From the NCBI GenBank assembly GCA_946410505.1, contig CAMKAP010000059.1:1-9888 (forward strand): DNA of 9,888 nt. The letters run 5' to 3'. The notes under the pieces are model-generated. The model was not told the origin of the DNA. It was given only the letters and a program-made list of their open reading frames with translations, and did not search any database. Made by a program: the position numbers and the translations under genes. Of the stretch, positions 6,583-9,888 are shown one piece after another; positions within the stretch are counted from its first letter, which is position 1; each line of letters opens with the position of its first letter. The stretch comes from an uncultured Clostridia bacterium (GTDB taxonomy: Bacteria; Bacillota_A; Clostridia; Oscillospirales; Oscillospiraceae).

Positions 6583-7461
6583 TCAGCCGAAGCTGTGGAA
6601 GAAATCGCATTCGTCGCGGTTGCACTGTGCCGCGACCTCCGAGCGCATGTTGCAGTGGAACACATGGCCCAGCACATGGTCCTTGTCGCCATAGTACTTG
6701 TAAAGCACGGGAACGCCCAGGCTCTCCAGCTTCCGCACCATTCCCGGGGCCTCCTGCGCCAGGAAATCCCCCTCACAGGTCATGACCAGGGCGGGCGGGA
6801 ATTTGTCCGTCACATGGCGGAGGACGCTGATCCGGTCCAGTTCCTCGTCCGTCCCCTTCTGGGGCAGCAGATCCGCCATGAGCCGGGCAGTCATATCCTT
6901 TTTCTTTCCGATCTTGATCTCATAGGTGCCGCAGTTAAGGGCCACCGCCTTCGGTGCAAAACCGCGAGGCGGGCGGAAGGAGAAATTCACCGCGTAGTCC
7001 GGGTTTGTGCACAGGCAGGAATAGAGCCCCAGCAGATGGGCGCCCGCGCTGTCGCCCACGGCGAAAACGCGCTCCGTGTCAAAACCATAGGTCTCCGCGT
7101 TCTCCAGCACCCAGGTGAAGACCCGGTTGGCGTCCTCCAGCTGGGAGGGGAACTTGAATTTCGGCGCCAGGCCGTAAGTGAAATTCACCACGGCGAAGCC
7201 CTGCTGAGCAAGGCTCATGCAGTAGTACTGATAGCGCTCCTTGTCGCCGTAGACCCAGCCGCCCCCGTGGATGCTCACGATCACGGGCGCCATGCCGTCC
7301 AGCCCCTTGGGCCGATACACGTCCAGCCGGTTCCAGCGCTTGTTCGGGCCGTAGAGGATGTCGTCAAAGCGGACGATGTCCTCGGGCGTGCACAGACCGG
7401 CATCCCGCTTGTCGTCCCCGCGCTTGAAGACGGCGCATACGACTCTGCTTGTGATGGACAT
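6583..7461 (-). CDS. Alpha/beta hydrolase, HSL/acetyl esterase type
   Basis: The product has 292 residues, normal for this family, with no signal peptide, so it is probably cytoplasmic. Hormone-sensitive-lipase-type signatures are visible: the oxyanion-hole motif HGGGW (65-69), the nucleophile elbow GDSAG (136-140, S138), a probable catalytic aspartate in CEGDFL (D232) and histidine in DKDHVLGHVFH (H262 or H266). It likely cleaves small acyl esters; the substrate cannot be read from sequence. AAGGAGG lies 7 bases before the ATG and overlaps the 15-bp gap after the upstream ATPase gene, so it is probably the last gene of the cbiQ-cbiO operon. Its link to metal transport is unknown and may be only shared transcription. 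The palindrome at 6535-6570 lies just downstream. Confidence 0.9.
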   Translation of the reverse strand: MSITSRVVCAVFKRGDDKRDAGLCTPEDIVRFDDILYGPNKRWNRLDVYRPKGLDGMAPVIVSIHGGGWVYGDKERYQYYCMSLAQQGFAVVNFTYGLAPKFKFPSQLEDANRVFTWVLENAETYGFDTERVFAVGDSAGAHLLGLYSCLCTNPDYAVNFSFRPPRGFAPKAVALNCGTYEIKIGKKKDMTARLMADLLPQKGTDEELDRISVLRHVTDKFPPALVMTCEGDFLAQEAPGMVRKLESLGVPVLYKYYGDKDHVLGHVFHCNMRSEVAAQCNRDECDFFHSFG

Positions 7462-7476
7462 GGTATTTCCTCCTTG

Positions 7477-8205
7477 TCAACATGGATTCCCCGCGTAGCG
7501 GAAGGGCAGTTCCATTCGGTTTCGCTCCAGCAGTTCCCGATCCCGCAGGATGCTCTCCGCCGGGCCGTCTGCTTCAATGCGCCCTGCCGAGAGCAGGATC
7601 ACACGATCGCAGGTGTCGCAGATCATGTCCAGATCATGGGAGGTGATGAGCCGAAGCTGCTTTAGATCCCGGATTGTGTTGATGACGATGCGGCGGTTAT
7701 AGGGGTCCAGCGCCGCCGTGGGCTCATCCATCAGCACCGCCTCCGGCTCCATGGCCAGGACAGTGGCGATCGCGGCCATACGCTTTTCGCCGCCGGAGAT
7801 CCGGTGGTTGTGGCGGTATTTCAGATCCTGAAGCCCCAGGCGCGAAAGCACTTCGTCCACCCGCCGCTCCGCCTCCTGGCGGCTCAGGCCGTAGTTGAGC
7901 GGCGCGAAGATCATGTCCTCATACACCGTGGGCATGAACATCTGGTTGTCGGAGTTCTGCAGTACAAAGCCCAGCTTTCGCCGGATCTTTGCCAGGTTGT
8001 CCTTTCTGACCGCTTCGCCGTCCACCAGCACCTCGCCCTCGCTGGGGCTCAGCAGGCCCAGCAACAGCTTCATCACCGTGGACTTGCCCGCGCCGTTTGC
8101 GCCGATCAGGCCCACGGCCTCCCCGTCTTCGATGCGGAAAGAGACATTTTGCAGTACGGGGCGGCCTTTTTCATAGGCAAAGCTCACGTTTTCAAATGCA
8201 ATCAT
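7477..8205 (-). CDS. cbiO: ECF transporter ATPase subunit, CbiO-like
   Basis: This is an ABC ATPase of the energy-coupling-factor type, 242 residues from the ATG at 8205 (a TTG at 8208 is also in frame; positions here count from the ATG). Motifs in order: Walker A GANGAGKST (35-43), Q-loop LQNSDNQMF (82-90) typical of ECF ATPases, signature RISGGE (135-140), Walker B VLMDEP (157-162), D-loop ALD and switch histidine in TSHDLD (H190). The protein is shorter than typical CbiO (about 270), and the segment between Walker B and the switch histidine is shortened (RDLKQLRLITSHD). It powers the T component encoded just upstream. The cbiQ-like stop codon is 9 bp before the ATG, and the GAGGTGA ribosome site overlaps that stop, suggesting translational coupling. 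Cobalt or nickel as substrate is inferred from the neighbours. Confidence 0.93.
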   Translation of the reverse strand: MIAFENVSFAYEKGRPVLQNVSFRIEDGEAVGLIGANGAGKSTVMKLLLGLLSPSEGEVLVDGEAVRKDNLAKIRRKLGFVLQNSDNQMFMPTVYEDMIFAPLNYGLSRQEAERRVDEVLSRLGLQDLKYRHNHRISGGEKRMAAIATVLAMEPEAVLMDEPTAALDPYNRRIVINTIRDLKQLRLITSHDLDMICDTCDRVILLSAGRIEADGPAESILRDRELLERNRMELPFRYAGNPC

Positions 8206-8214
8206 CAATTCATC

Positions 8215-9018
8215 TCACCTCACAAACGCGCCGCCAAGAAGCCGGGCGACCGGAAAGAGCCGCAGCAGCAGGAACAGAGCCAGGCAGCCGAGCAGATACA
8301 GCCCGTCCTTCCAGCCGAAGGGGCGAATATCGGCATAATGGAAATGCTCGTGATAGCCCCGCAGCAGCATGCTGCTGTAGAGCTCCTGGGCCCGATCCAT
8401 ACTCCGGAGCAGAAGCTGCCCGAGAAAGGAGCCCCAGGCGGAGAACTGGATGCCCTTCTGCCCCGGCGCCCGCAGATGGTAGGCGTCGGTCATCACAGCC
8501 AGCTCCTCCGTCATGACGCCCACATAGCGATAGGTCAGCAGCAGGAGTGTCACCAGCATGGCGGGCATGTGCAGACGCCGCAGAGCGGCACACAGAGAGT
8601 CGATGGGCGTTGTAGCCATCAGCAAAAAAGAGGCCATCAGGCAGAAAACGCCCTTCAGCATCAGCGTCACCATGGACACCACGCCGCCGGACACAGCCAG
8701 CCTTCCCAAATACAGGAGCGGCGCGCGATCAAAGAAGGGGTTAAATAGCCCCACTGCCATTACCAGCGGCAGCACGATCCGCAGCTTGTAAAAGCAGGTG
8801 CGCACTTCGACACCGCTCACCTGGAACAGCAGCACCGGCCACAGCAGCAGCGGGATCAGACCGCTCAGATCGTACTTGTGAAAGGAAACCACGGTGAGGA
8901 TATATGCAATTGTACTCAGAAGCTTCGCCGCCGGATGGAGCCGGTGGATCGGCGAAGAACCCGCCGCCAGCTCGTCCATTTCGCCGAGCTCGTGCAGCGC
9001 TTTTTCCATTTTGTTCAT
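8215..9018 (-). CDS. cbiQ: ECF transporter transmembrane (T) component, CbiQ-like
   Basis: A 267-residue membrane protein with about five or six hydrophobic segments (around 33-46, 52-68, 80-95, 110-135, 153-170 and 240-262). EcfT/CbiQ features: the N-terminal SPIHRLHPAAKLL segment, and the C-terminal coupling region LLLRSMDRAQELYSSMLLRGY (about 202-222), the family's RSxxRAxxxxxAMxxRGf motif that contacts the ATPase. With the ATPase and a CbiM-type S component it would import cobalt or nickel across the cytoplasmic membrane. It is the first gene of the cbiQ-cbiO-hydrolase unit. The ATG at 9018 has only a weak AGGA 9 bases upstream; an in-frame ATG at 9009 is an alternative. A promoter candidate lies at 9048-9075 and a stronger one at 9504-9532. 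Confidence 0.92.
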   Translation of the reverse strand: MNKMEKALHELGEMDELAAGSSPIHRLHPAAKLLSTIAYILTVVSFHKYDLSGLIPLLLWPVLLFQVSGVEVRTCFYKLRIVLPLVMAVGLFNPFFDRAPLLYLGRLAVSGGVVSMVTLMLKGVFCLMASFLLMATTPIDSLCAALRRLHMPAMLVTLLLLTYRYVGVMTEELAVMTDAYHLRAPGQKGIQFSAWGSFLGQLLLRSMDRAQELYSSMLLRGYHEHFHYADIRPFGWKDGLYLLGCLALFLLLRLFPVARLLGGAFVR

Positions 9019-9047
9019 TCGAATCGTTCCTGTGCCAATAGTATGCT

Positions 9048-9075
9048 ATTATCTCCAACGTGCTCACAGAGGCAA
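9048..9075 (-). promoter_or_regulatory. Candidate proximal promoter of cbiQ
   Basis: On the minus strand, TTGCCT (9070-9075) and GATAAT (9048-9053) are 16 bp apart, about 30 bp before the cbiQ ATG. Each box is one or two bases off consensus. It abuts the edge of the repeat at 9097-9444. Confidence 0.45.
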
Positions 9076-9096
9076 AGCTGCATATTGCGCCCCCCA

Positions 9097-9444
9097 TTCT
9101 TTCTTTTTGGAACTTGCCCAAAAAGAAAGAACGCGCCGCGCCCGGTGGAAGAAAGAAAAAGGCGCTTTCAAGGACGCCGCGCTTTCTGCGCCACGCCGTT
9201 CGCGCGTGGCATCGCTTCGCTCTCGCGGCGCTCCCCGGGTGCTGTGTTTACGAGCCGCCGTGTCGTGCTTTTCCAAGCTTTCGTGTTGTACGCCATAGCG
9301 GCAGCGGACACCCGGGCGTACCGGGCATTCCAACATTCGGACGGCGGCGACCCACGATCAGGCCTTGTGCTGCCCACTCTGGGTAAGCGGCCTTTCTCTT
9401 TGGAGTACAAGAACCGTTTCTCTTTCCGCAAGAGGAAAGAGAAA
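9097..9444. repeat. Structured intergenic repeat region between cbiM and cbiQ
   Basis: No convincing gene is present. The stretch begins and ends with strong hairpins: TTCTTTCTTTTTGG (9097-9110) with its exact complement at 9118-9131 (14 bp, 7-nt loop), and TTTCTCTTTCC (9417-9427) with 9434-9444 (11 bp, 6-nt loop). Between them are further inverted pairs such as GCCACGC/GCGTGGC near 9190-9209 and CCCGGGTG/CACCCGGG about 70 bp apart. Several overlapping ORFs of 87-196 codons cross it in different frames, none with a good ribosome site or a recognisable domain. Its layout recalls dispersed intergenic repeats of Clostridia (from memory, not checked). Outer limits are approximate; homology may extend to about 9075 and 9470. 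Confidence 0.5.
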
Positions 9445-9503
9445 TGGGTCTTGATTTTCGCAGCTTAACGCCTTTGAGCGGTCGAGAACAAAAGCATACA
9501 TTG

Positions 9504-9532
9504 ATTATACAGTCTGCCGGTTTTCTTTGCAA
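9504..9532 (-). promoter_or_regulatory. Strong sigma-70-type promoter candidate directed into the cbiM-cbiQ gap
   Basis: On the minus strand, -35 TTGCAA (9527-9532) and a perfect -10 TATAAT (9504-9509) are spaced by exactly 17 bp. It lies just beyond the cbiM terminator and would give a leader of about 480 nt, containing the structured repeat, before cbiQ; alternatively it drives a separate non-coding RNA. Confidence 0.65.
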
Positions 9533-9539
9533 GAGCCAG

Positions 9540-9567
9540 AAAAAAAGAGCATCGATCGATGCCCTTT
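9540..9567 (-). terminator. Rho-independent terminator of the cbiM-like gene
   Basis: On the minus strand the sequence AAAGGGCATCGATCGATGCT forms a hairpin built on the 14-bp palindrome GCATCGATCGATGC, followed by seven Ts (9540-9546 on the plus strand are A). It lies about 22 bp after the stop codon at 9590. Confidence 0.85.
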
Positions 9568-9589
9568 CTGAAGAGAAACGAAATACCGT

Positions 9590-9888
9590 TCAGCTGTGCT
9601 TATGTCTGCGGAAGAAGCCGCCGGCCAGACAGATCAGCACCGCGACACAGGCTACCATGACGGAGCCCACAATGCCGGAGACCGTGGTGCCCACAGGGGT
9701 GTCGCTGTCGGCGAAGGCATAGTCCGGCAGGAAGGAGGTCTTTTCCTGGATGCCGGCCGCGGTATCGGCCGCCGCGCTCTGGACGCCGAAGTCCTCCTCT
9801 TCGAGACCCATGTTCTCACTGTAGCCCGCCTCAGCGTTGCCGAAGAGGGCCCACTCCAGGCCGTCGGGATTGGAGCTGGCCAGCAGGC
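9590..9888 (-). CDS. cbiM: Cobalt/nickel ECF transporter substrate component CbiM with PDGLE (CbiN-like) domain, C-terminal end, 5' truncated
   Basis: The frame is open from the window edge to the TGA at 9592-9590, giving 98 C-terminal residues; the ATG at 9811 is internal. The segment begins LLASSNPDGLEWALFG, carrying the PDGLE motif that defines the CbiN-like PDGLE domain, followed by a soluble loop and one hydrophobic helix (about GIVGSVMVACVAVLICLAGGFF) with the basic tail RRHKHS. PDGLE domains occur as separate CbiN/NikN proteins or fused to the C-terminus of CbiM/NikM, the membrane component that binds cobalt or nickel. With the fragment alone, a stand-alone PDGLE protein cannot be excluded. 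The neighbouring cbiQ- and cbiO-like genes support the transporter role. It is followed by its own terminator, so it is probably not simply co-transcribed with cbiQ. Confidence 0.8.
   Translation of the reverse strand, partial: LLASSNPDGLEWALFGNAEAGYSENMGLEEEDFGVQSAAADTAAGIQEKTSFLPDYAFADSDTPVGTTVSGIVGSVMVACVAVLICLAGGFFRRHKHS

Noticed and set aside
6544..8748. Long plus-strand open frames at 6544-7665 and 7804-8748
   Set aside because: They are antisense to the hydrolase, ATPase and T-component genes, and their translations are H/Q-rich low-information shadows.
8878..9532. ORFs of 87-196 codons on both strands in the cbiM-cbiQ gap
   Set aside because: They overlap each other in several frames across a hairpin-rich repeat, are rich in R, P and K, lack ribosome sites and show no domain.
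9019..9540. Cobalamin riboswitch before cbiQ
   Set aside because: I could not identify a B12-box (GCCACTG-type) or the expected fold; only generic hairpins are seen. A covariance-model scan would decide.

Overview
The window looks like chromosomal DNA from a GC-rich, probably anaerobic Firmicute of the class Clostridia (an Oscillospiraceae-like gut bacterium is my best guess). The reasons are the strong GGAGG-type ribosome binding sites, the gene set (DegV-family protein, oligoendopeptidase F, a group I ECF cobalt/nickel transporter) and the style of intergenic repeats. No phage, plasmid, transposase, CRISPR, rRNA or tRNA gene is visible. The organism assignment is inference.

Layout. (1) 1-1031, plus strand: the C-terminal half of a YyaL/DUF255 family protein. 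(2) 1031-1541: a repeat cluster of three abutting inverted-repeat elements. The middle one (1192-1397) folds as a closing stem carrying seven consecutive near-perfect hairpins. (3) 1564-2676, minus: a DegV family fatty-acid-binding protein with an unusual helical C-terminal extension, and a clear promoter at 2720-2748. (4) 2852-4651, minus: oligoendopeptidase F (M3 peptidase, HEMGH), with its terminator at 2804-2838. (5) 4796-6520, plus, divergent from pepF: a secreted, membrane-anchored SxxK serine hydrolase (class A beta-lactamase-like fold) fused to two membrane helices and a C-terminal extracytoplasmic domain, ended by a palindromic terminator. (6) 6583-9018, minus: an operon running cbiQ-like T component, cbiO-like ATPase, HSL-type alpha/beta hydrolase. 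(7) 9019-9589: a non-coding stretch with a structured repeat, two candidate promoters and the terminator of the next gene. (8) 9590-9888, minus: the C-terminal end of a CbiM-type substrate-binding component ending in a PDGLE (CbiN-like) domain.

How the genes fit together. The right third encodes a cobalt/nickel energy-coupling-factor importer: CbiM-PDGLE (S component), CbiQ (T) and CbiO (A). cbiM has its own terminator and is separated from cbiQO by about 570 bp that includes a structured repeat, so the transporter seems split into two transcription units. An esterase-like gene sits 15 bp behind cbiO and is probably co-transcribed. pepF and the SxxK hydrolase share a 144-bp divergent promoter region with a short direct repeat between the two -35 boxes. 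The most unusual items are the multi-hairpin element at 1192-1397, the promoter-led structured repeat between cbiM and cbiQ, and the SxxK hydrolase fusion architecture.
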